NCBI RefSeq assembly: GCF_005047355.1
Contig: NZ_SUMC01000006.1
Span: forward strand, 62,001 to 126,000
DNA from: Actinacidiphila oryziradicis
GTDB taxonomy: Bacteria; Actinomycetota; Actinomycetes; Streptomycetales; Streptomycetaceae
Direction: 5' to 3'
DNA: 64,000 bases
The position numbers were made by a program, and so were the translations under genes. The notes under the pieces are model-generated. The model was not told where the DNA came from, did not search any database, and saw only the letters and a program-made list of their open reading frames with translations. Position 1 is the stretch's first letter; each line of letters opens with the position of its first letter. Positions 10,065 through 17,654 of the stretch are shown in pieces.

Positions 10065-10922
10065 TCAGGCGACGCGGAGGCCGGGGCCGCCGTCCTCGGT
10101 GCTGACCGCGCCGGAGTCCGCAGGCGTGGCCGCCGTGTGCACCGGCGCCGAGCGGTGGGCGGCCGCCCGGGCCACCCCGCGTGCCGGAGACCGTACGAAC
10201 GCGGCCAGGCCCGCCGGCAGACGGCGCTGCCGGAACGTGCGCAACAGGGCCTGCCAGCGTAGCGGCGGCCGAGCCGGGTCATCGGTGTCCCCGTCGAAGG
10301 CCCTGGTCAGCATCGCCAGGAGCACGGCCCCCACGACGGTGATCAGGTGCGGCGCTTCGGCGCGCAGGGTGGTGTAGCCGCTCGCGGTGCCGACGAAGGC
10401 GAGCACCGTCAGGAACCCGACGGCCACCCCCACCACGGGCAGCATCGCCCGGGCCCGGGCCGGACGCACCGCCGCGGCCAGCAGTGCTACCGCGAGCGTG
10501 AGGTTGAAGGTTCCGAGTTCCCGTGATGCCTGCATCGGAAGCCCGGCGCCTCCCCAGCCGGCCAACGCGGGGACGATGATCGCACTGTGTGCGAGCGCCA
10601 CCGCCGCCAGGCCGGACCGGATCAGCCGCACAGAGCGGCTGCCTCTTCCGGGAGACCGGTCCGCCAGGACGGCCGTCAGGATGCGCTCGGTGCTGTCGGG
10701 CACCGACGGCGCTGCGGTGAGCCGGGCACGACGGGTCACCAGGTGGGCGGCTTCCCGCCACTGCCGGCACTCGCGGCAGGTGGCCAGATGGGTGTGCAAG
10801 TGCTCCCGGGTGCACGGGGCCGCCTCGCCGTCGAGGAGGGCGGACAGCGCCTCCCGGGCGGTGCCGCAGTCCATTCCGGCGGAACCATTCCGGTCCCCGG
10901 TGCTGGGTCCCTTCGTCGCCAT
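10065..10922 (-). CDS. Membrane zinc-finger anti-sigma factor
   Basis: 285 aa from ATG 10922; GTG 10934, overlapping the sigma stop, is an alternative. The N-terminal cytoplasmic part carries a zf-HC2 anti-sigma zinc finger (HTHLATCRECRQW, about residues 42-54), the module that traps ECF sigma factors until a thiol or metal signal is received. It is followed by four or more hydrophobic membrane helices (about 100-200) and a basic, Ala-rich tail. It lies directly downstream of, and nearly overlaps, the ECF sigma gene, the standard sigma/anti-sigma arrangement. The membrane helices suggest it reports an envelope signal. Confidence 0.8.
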   Translation of the reverse strand: MATKGPSTGDRNGSAGMDCGTAREALSALLDGEAAPCTREHLHTHLATCRECRQWREAAHLVTRRARLTAAPSVPDSTERILTAVLADRSPGRGSRSVRLIRSGLAAVALAHSAIIVPALAGWGGAGLPMQASRELGTFNLTLAVALLAAAVRPARARAMLPVVGVAVGFLTVLAFVGTASGYTTLRAEAPHLITVVGAVLLAMLTRAFDGDTDDPARPPLRWQALLRTFRQRRLPAGLAAFVRSPARGVARAAAHRSAPVHTAATPADSGAVSTEDGGPGLRVA

Positions 10923-10927
10923 ATCTT

Positions 10928-11572
10928 TCACCACTTCTTTGGCGTCCGGCCCCGGGAGGCAGAATTGGACGGATGTTCGGGATAGGTCAGGCGTACCACA
11001 TCACCGGACGTGGCGCGTCCGGCAGAGGCCCGCGCCGGCCTGGGCGGAGCCGCAGGATCCGCACCCAGCGCCTCAATGAGCTCGGCTCGTGCCCGCGCGA
11101 CACGGGACCGGATCGTCCCGACGGGGCAGCCACACACCTGCGCCGCCTCCTCGTAGGACAGGCCGAGCAACTGCGTGAGGACGAACGAGCTGCGCCGATC
11201 GGTGTCGAGGTGGGAAAGCAGTGCCTCGGCCTCGACCTGTTCGGCGACGTCGTGTGCCACGGCCTGTTCGCGGTGCAGGTCCACCAGCTGAGCGTCGCGA
11301 CGTCGCTGCCGTATGCGTGAACGCAACTCGTCCATGCAGGCGCGCCGGGCGATGGACAGCAGCCAGGTCCGTGCGGAGGACTCCCGTCTGAAGGATTTCA
11401 GCGCACGGAAGACCCGCAGGTAGGTCTCCTGTGCCAGGTCGTCGGCGGACTGGGGGTCCACCAGGTGCGCGCAGAGCGCCCACACCTCCTGCTGGCTGGC
11501 TTGGATGAACTCCCTCATCGCCTGCGGGTCGCCGCGCCGGGCGGCCACGGCGAACCTGGTCAGATCCTCCAC
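10928..11572 (-). CDS. ECF-type RNA polymerase sigma factor
   Basis: 214 aa, GTG start at 11572. Region 2 is evident (DPQSADDLAQETYLRVFRALKSF, then the RTWLLSIARRACMDELR -10 recognition segment). Region 4 follows (LGLSYEEAAQVCGCPVGTIRSRVARARAELIEAL, an HTH for -35 binding). A roughly 35-residue, proline-rich C-terminal tail precedes the anti-sigma gene. It redirects RNA polymerase to stress promoters and should be held inactive by the partner at 10065-10922. The ribosome-binding site is weak. No GAAC-type autoregulatory promoter was convincingly identified upstream. Confidence 0.88.
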   Translation of the reverse strand: MEDLTRFAVAARRGDPQAMREFIQASQQEVWALCAHLVDPQSADDLAQETYLRVFRALKSFRRESSARTWLLSIARRACMDELRSRIRQRRRDAQLVDLHREQAVAHDVAEQVEAEALLSHLDTDRRSSFVLTQLLGLSYEEAAQVCGCPVGTIRSRVARARAELIEALGADPAAPPRPARASAGRATSGDVVRLTYPEHPSNSASRGRTPKKW

Positions 11573-11768
11573 GGGACCGGCTGCATCAGGCGAGGGCGGA
11601 GGTAGCGGTGGGTCATGGGGTTGCTCCTGGACTTCCGGTAGTCACACAGGGTGCGGGACGGGGCAGACCCGCCCATTTCCGTGATTCGTTAGTCGTACGA
11701 GCCGGGCCATACGTTCCCGCGCTCTCTGTGGCCTCAGTCACACCCGGCCGGGGGCGCAGGTCGCCGGG

Positions 11769-12794
11769 TCAGGGGACGAGGATCGCCCGGCCGCGGACGT
11801 TCCCCTGGTCGAGGTCTTCCAGCGCCTCGGCGAATTCGCCGAGCGGATACGTCGTGGTGTGCAGGGCGACCTTGCCCTGCGCGGCCAGGACCATGAGCTC
11901 GGCGAGGTCGTTGTAGGAGCCGACCAGGTTGCCGACGAAATTGATCTCGGCGGTGACCATGTCGATCGTGGGCACCTGCAGCGTGCCGCCGTAGCCGACC
12001 ACGTAGTAGTTGCCCGCCCGGCGCAGCATCGAGACACCGTCCTGGACCGCGCCGCCCTCGCCGACGAAGTCGATGACCGCCTCGGCACCGTGGCCGCCGG
12101 TGAGGTCGAGCACCGCGTGCACCTGCGTACCGTCCGCACGGACGATGTGCTCTGCGCCCAGCTCCTCGGCCAGGGCGAGCGCGTCCGGGGACCGGTCGAC
12201 GACGATGATCTCGGCGGAGCTCAGCGCGCGCAGCACCTGGACGCCGATGTGGCCGAGGCCGCCGGCACCGATGACGACGACCTTCTCGCCCGGCCGCAGT
12301 AGCTTGGCCGCTTTGCGGACGGCGTGGTAGGCGGTCAGTCCCGCGTCGGCCAGCGCTGCCACGCCGGCAGGCTGCAGCGACGCGTCGAGCTTGACCACCG
12401 CGCGCACATTGGTCTTGAGCAGCTCGGCGTATCCGCCGTCGGTGTCGATCCCGGGGAACGTCGATTGGACGCAGTGCACGTCGTCGCCGTCCCGGCAGGC
12501 TCGGCACAGGCCGCAGGTGGCCAGCGGATGCAGGATGACGGGGTCGCCGACCGCGACGCCGGTGACCGCGGATCCCACCTGGTGCACCCAGCCGGCGTTC
12601 TCGTGCCCGAGGGTGTAGGGCAGTTCGACCCCGGACTTCTCCTGCCACTGCCCTTCGATGATGTGCAGGTCGGTGCGGCACACCCCGGCTCCGCCGATCC
12701 GGACGACCACGTCCAGCGGGGAGGTGGCTTCCGGGTCGGGCACCTCGACCAGTTCCGGCGTGGTGTTGTACTTGCTGAGTCGAACTGCCTTCAT
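11769..12794 (-). CDS. Zinc-dependent NAD(P) alcohol dehydrogenase
   Basis: 341 aa medium-chain dehydrogenase. The catalytic zinc site is CRTD (Cys39) and GHENAGWV (His/Glu near 64); the structural zinc lobe is CGLCRACRDGDDVHC, four cysteines near residues 94-108. The Rossmann nucleotide site is VIGAGGLGHIG, and Asp in VVDRS suggests NAD preference. ATG 12794 overlaps the upstream stop (ATGA). It is the last gene of a three-gene unit whose other members match the accessory genes of propane/acetone/phenol monooxygenase (prm/mim) operons, where such an enzyme oxidises the alcohol made by the monooxygenase. No monooxygenase is present here, so the substrate is open. Confidence 0.88.
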   Translation of the reverse strand: MKAVRLSKYNTTPELVEVPDPEATSPLDVVVRIGGAGVCRTDLHIIEGQWQEKSGVELPYTLGHENAGWVHQVGSAVTGVAVGDPVILHPLATCGLCRACRDGDDVHCVQSTFPGIDTDGGYAELLKTNVRAVVKLDASLQPAGVAALADAGLTAYHAVRKAAKLLRPGEKVVVIGAGGLGHIGVQVLRALSSAEIIVVDRSPDALALAEELGAEHIVRADGTQVHAVLDLTGGHGAEAVIDFVGEGGAVQDGVSMLRRAGNYYVVGYGGTLQVPTIDMVTAEINFVGNLVGSYNDLAELMVLAAQGKVALHTTTYPLGEFAEALEDLDQGNVRGRAILVP

Positions 12795-13516
12795 GGTCCG
12801 TCCTTCTCGGGGATTCGTGTTCCGTAGCGGGTCTCCAGCAGACCCCGGCAGTAGTGCGCGTTGCCGTCCACGCTCACGCGGACGGCCTGGGCGAAGCGCA
12901 GGCGGGCGGGCAGATCCTCTGCGGGCACCGGCTCGCCGTGGTCGTCCACGAACAGATGGGCGCCGGGGTCCGTCGGCAGGCCGAGGCCGGAACGGCGGCG
13001 CAGCAGGCTCTCCCGCTCAGGCGAGTCGGGGAGGTCGGACAGCTGCGCCTGCGCCAGGGCCTCGATCTGCCAGCCGTCCACGAGGAGACGGCGGCAGGCC
13101 CGTTCCAGGCAGGCGAGATGCGCCTTGCGCCGGAAGATCAGCCGCAGCTCGGCGAGCTCCCCGCCGGCGTGCCGCGGAAACGCCCCCGCGAAGCCCGCCT
13201 GCGACGACACCCCGGCGTTGATCTCCTCGGCGGCGAAATGGTCCTCCAGCCTGACCTCGACCGCGGACACCCCCGGAGCCGCGCGGACCGCGTCGTGCGC
13301 GTCGGCCACCATCAGGTAGGCGAAATTCGGCGCGCAGAAGTACGTCGGCAGCCGGAGCCGGACCAGGACGGTGCATTCCGGCGAGCCCTCCCCGCGCACA
13401 CTCGCCTCGGCCACGAAGCCCAGATCGGTGATCGGCTGGTCCAGCTCCGGGTCGCACACCGTGCCCAGTGCGTCCCACACGCGCGCTTCCAGCGGGGTCC
13501 GTGTAGCGGTCGTCAT
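12791..13516 (-). CDS. DUF59 / MIP18-like metal-sulfur cluster assembly protein
   Basis: 241 aa. The N-terminal 100 residues are a DUF59 domain (ARVWDALGTVCDPELDQPITDLGFV...), the MIP18/PaaD fold used for iron or iron-sulfur centre assembly. The conserved Cys of the family appears in LPTYFCAPNF. The C-terminal half (HLACLERACRRLLVDGW..., HYCRGLLETRYG) is specific to versions found in bacterial multicomponent monooxygenase operons. ATGA overlaps occur at both ends, so synthesis is coupled to both neighbours. It would help load the diiron centre of a monooxygenase; that enzyme is absent from this window. Confidence 0.8.
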   Translation of the reverse strand: MTTATRTPLEARVWDALGTVCDPELDQPITDLGFVAEASVRGEGSPECTVLVRLRLPTYFCAPNFAYLMVADAHDAVRAAPGVSAVEVRLEDHFAAEEINAGVSSQAGFAGAFPRHAGGELAELRLIFRRKAHLACLERACRRLLVDGWQIEALAQAQLSDLPDSPERESLLRRRSGLGLPTDPGAHLFVDDHGEPVPAEDLPARLRFAQAVRVSVDGNAHYCRGLLETRYGTRIPEKDGP

Positions 13517-14538
13517 GCCGGCACCGCGCTGTTCGCCACCGACGGCACCGGCCCCTGCGCCGGGACCGGTGCCGGCACCTCGAGGCCGTAGAGCTTCGCG
13601 GCGTTCAGGCCGAGGATCTTGCGCTTGATGTCCGGGGTCAGCACGCCGTACTCGGATTGCATGTCCTGCGGGATCTGGAAGTCGACGAACTGCTCCACCA
13701 GCCACTTCGGGTGCCAGATGGCATAGTCGCTGCCGAACAGGATCCGGTTCTCGTCCAGCCAGTACAGCAGCTCGCCGATGATCTGGGCGAAGTAGCGCGG
13801 CCTGGTGTGCATGAGCGGGATCGCCACGGCGAGCCCGCCGTAGACGTTGGGCTCCTGCGTGGCGATCCAGCAGAAGTCCTCCAGCCGGGGAAGCCCGAGG
13901 TGCTCGACGATGAAGTTCAGCTGGGGGAACTCGGTCGCCACCTCGTCCACATCGGCCACGTCGAAGGCGTCCCGGTTGAGCGGGTAGACCGTCGGACCCT
14001 TGTGGATGTGGATGTTCCTTATCCCCAGCTGCTCGCACTTGGCCAGATACCGGTAGGACCAGTCGTCGGTGAGCTTCCAGCCCTTGGAGTCGCCCTTCCA
14101 TTCGGCGGTGTAGAGCTTGGCGCCCTGGATGTTCCCGGCCTCGGCCAGATCCTCCAGCCTGTCCAGTCCGGCCTGACCGTCGCGCGGGTCCCATGCCTCG
14201 TTGAGTACGAGCTTGTCCGGGTGCTGCTCGCGCAGCGCGACCGCCGCGTCCCTGCGGTGGAATCCGCGGGTGTAGAAGTCGCCCAGGTACGCGGGCTGGA
14301 AGATCGCCCGGTCCACGTAGCCGATCTCGAAGAGGTCATGGAGCAGGTCGGCCTCCGAGTACTTCGAGAACTTGTCCAGCGGCCACACCCACTCCTGGGG
14401 GCTGAGATTGCGGTGGTAGTCGTAGAAGCACTCGATAAAGCCCTTGCCGTACCGGTTGGCCTGGTTTTCCGGGCTGCCGTCCCAGAGAGCCACATGGCTG
14501 TCGACGATGTAGTAGCTCTCGCCGTCCTTGGTGTACAT
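13513..14538 (-). CDS. Amidohydrolase-2 family TIM-barrel protein
   Basis: 341 aa from ATG 14538; the open frame continues upstream but that part is compositionally unlike coding sequence. It closely resembles the amidohydrolase that accompanies mim/prm-type monooxygenase operons: GKGFIECFYDYHRNLSPQEW, the IFQPAYLGDFYTRGF segment, HKGPTVYPLNRDAFDVADV, NFIVEHLGLPRLEDF and LFGSDYAIWHPKW. The late Asp (GSD) and mid-barrel His (VEHLG) metal ligands are present, but the first motif reads DSHVALWDG rather than HxH. In that system the protein is thought to assist maturation or metabolism of the oxygenase; its reaction is not known. It is the first gene of the unit, divergent from the Fis-type regulator. 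Confidence 0.82.
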   Translation of the reverse strand: MYTKDGESYYIVDSHVALWDGSPENQANRYGKGFIECFYDYHRNLSPQEWVWPLDKFSKYSEADLLHDLFEIGYVDRAIFQPAYLGDFYTRGFHRRDAAVALREQHPDKLVLNEAWDPRDGQAGLDRLEDLAEAGNIQGAKLYTAEWKGDSKGWKLTDDWSYRYLAKCEQLGIRNIHIHKGPTVYPLNRDAFDVADVDEVATEFPQLNFIVEHLGLPRLEDFCWIATQEPNVYGGLAVAIPLMHTRPRYFAQIIGELLYWLDENRILFGSDYAIWHPKWLVEQFVDFQIPQDMQSEYGVLTPDIKRKILGLNAAKLYGLEVPAPVPAQGPVPSVANSAVPA

Positions 14539-14743
14539 GCCTATCTCGATTCCTGATGAGCACAGGCGCGGGAATTTCCGGTCCGGGGAATGCTGCGTGG
14601 CGGCCGGCCCCGTGCTCGCAATCCCCGGACCGTCCGTGCGCGCCGGATCTACCCGTCGCGGTCGCCGGGGCTCCCGCGATGACGTCCTGGTATTCCTCGT
14701 ATCCCTGATATGACGAATCACAAGGCATGCGGCAGACTGCTGC

Positions 14744-14760
14744 CGTCTCAATATGAGACG
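14744..14760. promoter_or_regulatory. 17-bp inverted repeat in the divergent regulatory region
   Basis: CGTCTCA-ATA-TGAGACG has perfect 7-bp arms. It lies between the divergent amidohydrolase and regulator genes, the expected position for an operator of the GAF-Fis regulator. Confidence 0.55.
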
Positions 14761-14838
14761 ACTCGCAGACTCACCCTGCGCGCAGCATCATGGAAACGTG
14801 CCATCACGAGCCAGCCACGCCAGGAAGACGTAGCACCG

Positions 14839-16707
14839 TTGACAGACTCCGACGTTCCGCACGTGCGCTCGGTACGGCCAAATGCGCTCGCGGCCGCGCG
14901 GGAGCGATTCCTCACGGCCGGCACCGTCGACTCGGACACGGTGCGCGAGACGATCGCGGCCTCGTGGCGGAGGTCGAGGACCTGGAACGTCCGGACCAAT
15001 CACGTCGAGCTCGCCTACGACAAGAACCCGAACCTCGAGTCGCCGCTGGTGAACGGCGCCGCACCGGTCCTCCAGCGGCTGCGTGAGCAGATGAGCGACG
15101 ACGCGGTGAGCATCATCCTCACCGACGCGGCCGGCGTGGTCCTGGACCGGCGCACCGGCGACCGCCGGTTCGAGCGCCGCCTCGACCAGGTGCAGCTCGC
15201 CCCCGGCTTCAGCTACGCGGAGCGATTCGTGGGAACCAACGGCATCGGCACGGCTCTGGAGGGAGGCCGGGCTACCGGTGTGTTCGGACACGAACACTAC
15301 GCGGAGGACCTCGAAGACCTCGGCTGCGCCGCAGTGCCGGTGCACCACCCCGTCTCCGGCCACCTGCTCGGTGTGCTCAACCTGACCTGCTGGAGCCGCG
15401 ACGCCGGCCCCCTGCTGCTCGCGCTGGCCAAGACCACGGCCGGGCACATCGAGCGCGAACTGACGACGCTGAGCGGGCTGCGCGAGTTCGCGCTGTTCCA
15501 GGAGTACGTACGGGCCTGCCGGCACAGCAACGGCATCGTGTTCGCGCTCAACAACGACATCGTCATGATGAACGACCACGCCCGCCAGGCCCTCGCGCCC
15601 CAGGACCAGTCCGCCTTGCTCGGCGCCGCGGCCGAGGCGATGTCCGGCAGCAAGCGCACCGCCCTGGACGTGGACCTGCCCAGCGGTGCGAAAGCCCGGA
15701 TCTTCTGCGCCCCGGTGCACACCGACTCCGGTCCGGCCGGCGGCGTGGTCCGGGCACGGATCGTCGAATCGCCCCAAGGGCTGCTGCCCGACAGGCCGGC
15801 CTCCCACCCCCTGCTGCCCGGCATCGCCGGCTCGGGCGCACTGTGGCAGCGTGCGTGCGACGAGGTCCACGCGCACTACCAGGCCGGCGAGTGGATCACC
15901 GTACGGGGTGAGGACGGCACCGGGAAGGTGGCGCTGCTGCACGCCGTGCACCGCCGCCACGACCCCGCCGGCCACTTCCACGTCCTGGACGCGGCCGAAC
16001 CGGCCGAACCGGCCGAACCGGCCGAAGCGGCCGAAGCGGCCGAACCGGCCGACTCCGGCTCCGGCTCCGCCGGGTTTCTCGACCGCGTCCGCCAGGAGCT
16101 GGCCGAGGACAACGACGGCACTCTGGTGCTCAGGCACATCGACCGGCTGCCTCCGGCGAGCGCCCAGGCCCTGGCCGTCCTGCTGCACCAGCAACGCAAG
16201 ACGGCCGGCCGGACCGGGCGGCGCCGGTGGGTCGTGGCGACCCACCGCCCCCTCGACCACGACGACAACCTCGCCGGTCTGCTGCGAAACTTCCCCGGAT
16301 CGGTGGAGGTCCCACCGCTGCGCCACCACATCGAGGACGTCCGCGAACTCGTCCCGCACCTCCTGGTGAAGCTGGCCTCGGCGGGAACGCTGACCTGCTC
16401 TCCCGCCGCGATGCGGCTGCTGACGCGCGCAACATGGCCCGGCAACATCGCGCAGCTGCGCGAGGTCCTGCGCAAGGTGGTGCGGCGCCGCAGAAGCGGC
16501 GTGATCGAGCCCGGCGACCTCCCCCCGGAATGCCGCTCGGTCGCCCGCCGGGTGCTCAACCCGCTGGAGTCCATGGAACGCGACGCGATCGTCGGGAGCC
16601 TGCTCGACGCCCAGGGCAACAAGAACGAAGCCGCGCGAGCGCTCGGCGTCTCCCGCGCCACGATCTACCGGAAGATCCGCGAGTACGGCATCGAGCTACC
16701 CCAGTAA
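14839..16707 (+). CDS. GAF-AAA-Fis transcriptional activator (MimR/AcoR-like)
   Basis: 622 aa from TTG 14839. An ATG at 14710 extends the frame, but the extra codons lack the local GC3 bias and would place the 14744-14760 inverted repeat inside the gene. Order: N-terminal AcoR-type sensor/GAF (RETIAASWRRS..., FVGTNGIGTAL, HYAEDLEDLGCAAVPVHHPVSG), an AAA+-like domain with GEDGTGKVALL in the Walker A position, then a C-terminal Fis HTH (NKNEAARALGVSRATIYRKI). The sigma54-contacting GAFTGA loop is absent, in keeping with the lack of sigma54 in actinobacteria. An Ala-Glu-Pro repeat, encoded by 9-bp repeats near 15990-16050, replaces part of the AAA domain. It is divergent from the amidohydrolase-DUF59-ADH unit, which it probably activates. 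Confidence 0.82.
   Translation: MTDSDVPHVRSVRPNALAAARERFLTAGTVDSDTVRETIAASWRRSRTWNVRTNHVELAYDKNPNLESPLVNGAAPVLQRLREQMSDDAVSIILTDAAGVVLDRRTGDRRFERRLDQVQLAPGFSYAERFVGTNGIGTALEGGRATGVFGHEHYAEDLEDLGCAAVPVHHPVSGHLLGVLNLTCWSRDAGPLLLALAKTTAGHIERELTTLSGLREFALFQEYVRACRHSNGIVFALNNDIVMMNDHARQALAPQDQSALLGAAAEAMSGSKRTALDVDLPSGAKARIFCAPVHTDSGPAGGVVRARIVESPQGLLPDRPASHPLLPGIAGSGALWQRACDEVHAHYQAGEWITVRGEDGTGKVALLHAVHRRHDPAGHFHVLDAAEPAEPAEPAEAAEAAEPADSGSGSAGFLDRVRQELAEDNDGTLVLRHIDRLPPASAQALAVLLHQQRKTAGRTGRRRWVVATHRPLDHDDNLAGLLRNFPGSVEVPPLRHHIEDVRELVPHLLVKLASAGTLTCSPAAMRLLTRATWPGNIAQLREVLRKVVRRRRSGVIEPGDLPPECRSVARRVLNPLESMERDAIVGSLLDAQGNKNEAARALGVSRATIYRKIREYGIELPQ
15990..16050 (+). repeat. 9-bp tandem repeat encoding (AEP)n
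   Basis: About seven copies of GGCCGAACC / GGCCGAAGC in tandem, in frame within the Fis-type regulator. The unit is prone to slippage, but length changes would stay in frame. Confidence 0.8.
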
Positions 16708-16732
16708 AGGCAGTCAGAGGCCGCGCCGCCGG

Positions 16733-17284
16733 TCAGCGGGCGGGCAGGGCGACGGTGAACTCCACGTCCACCGCATCGCGCAGCTTGAGCGCCCCGAAGA
16801 GGCCCGAGTACGGCTTGATGCCCCACTGGGATTGGACCACGCTCGTCGCGCCGGCGACGGTGGCGTCGTCCTGCCGCCGGACCCGCAGGCGCAGCGGGTG
16901 CATCTGTCCGGCCAGCGTCAGCTCGCCCTCCACGGTCGCGCTGTCGCCCTGGACACCGGCGGCCGTGGATGTAAAGGTCGCCTGCGGGTGGCGGTCGACC
17001 TGGAGCGCCTCGCGCATGGTCTGCTGGATCTGGTGTTTGTCGCCGGCGTTGAGCGGCCTGATCCCGCCGGTGCCTTCCACGACCGTGAGCCCGCGCAGAT
17101 TCACGCGCACCGACACGCTCGGCTGCTCGCAGGCGTCCGCAGGCACGGTGACGCGCCCTTCCCACTCGGTCGCCTCGATCACCAGGTCGTGTCCTGCCTT
17201 GGAGGCCACCCCCTGGCGGTAGGTCCGCACCACCAGCCGGCCGGTATCCGACCCGACCCTGTACTCACCTGCTCCTACGCCCAT
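16733..17284 (-). CDS. YceI-family lipocalin-like protein
   Basis: 183 aa. YceI domain from residue 6 onward (GEYRVGSDTGRLVVRTYRQGVASKAGHDL...), with the family features AGHDLVIEA, NLRGLTVVEG, VDRHPQATFTS and the closing GLFGALKLRDAVDVEFTVAL. These beta-barrels bind isoprenoid or other amphipathic lipids. There is no signal peptide, so it is cytoplasmic like many actinobacterial members. It converges with the Fis regulator (25 bases between stops). A second, degraded copy of its 3' end occurs at 25303-25361. Confidence 0.88.
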   Translation of the reverse strand: MGVGAGEYRVGSDTGRLVVRTYRQGVASKAGHDLVIEATEWEGRVTVPADACEQPSVSVRVNLRGLTVVEGTGGIRPLNAGDKHQIQQTMREALQVDRHPQATFTSTAAGVQGDSATVEGELTLAGQMHPLRLRVRRQDDATVAGATSVVQSQWGIKPYSGLFGALKLRDAVDVEFTVALPAR

Positions 17285-17654
17285 GGCTGCAGCTTATGAC
17301 TCCCTCCGAAGGCTCGCAGGGAAGGAACCGCTCAGGGCGTGCTCTCCGGCCGGTCGGCCGCGGAACGGGCCCGCTTTCTGCGGCACAACAGCGGCAATGT
17401 GCAATGTGCACCACACGGAGCTCGGCAAGTGGTGGACGCCGTGCCCGCCCTGGCCGGCATCGCGGCCAGGGGCGGCCGCCGCGAGCAGCTGCAACGAAAC
17501 CATGCAATGAGTCTGTGAACTGAGTCAAGCTAGCATATTTGCGGACAAGTGAGATCGCTGCGTGGATCTCGCATGGGTGTTGTGAGCTCGGTCAACATTT
17601 CTCGGTGGAGTCGGTATATTCACAGACAGGCCACCCCGAGCGACGGAGAGCCCC
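17285..17654. promoter_or_regulatory. Divergent intergenic region, YceI / N6-methylase
   Basis: 370 bases with no convincing gene. Ahead of the methylase there is a plausible promoter: TCAACA at 17592-17597, a 17-base spacer and TATATT at 17615-17620, then GGAGAG before GTG 17655. The middle part is AT-richer than its surroundings and could hold regulator sites. No inverted repeat stands out. Confidence 0.4.

Noticed and set aside
14710..14838. ATG 14710 as the start of the Fis-type regulator
   Set aside because: The 43 extra codons lack GC3 bias, have no ribosome-binding site, and would contain the operator-like repeat at 14744-14760; kept only as an alternative.
15990..16050. 9-bp repeats considered as a CRISPR-like or regulatory array
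   Set aside because: The units are contiguous, too short, without spacers, and in frame inside a protein.
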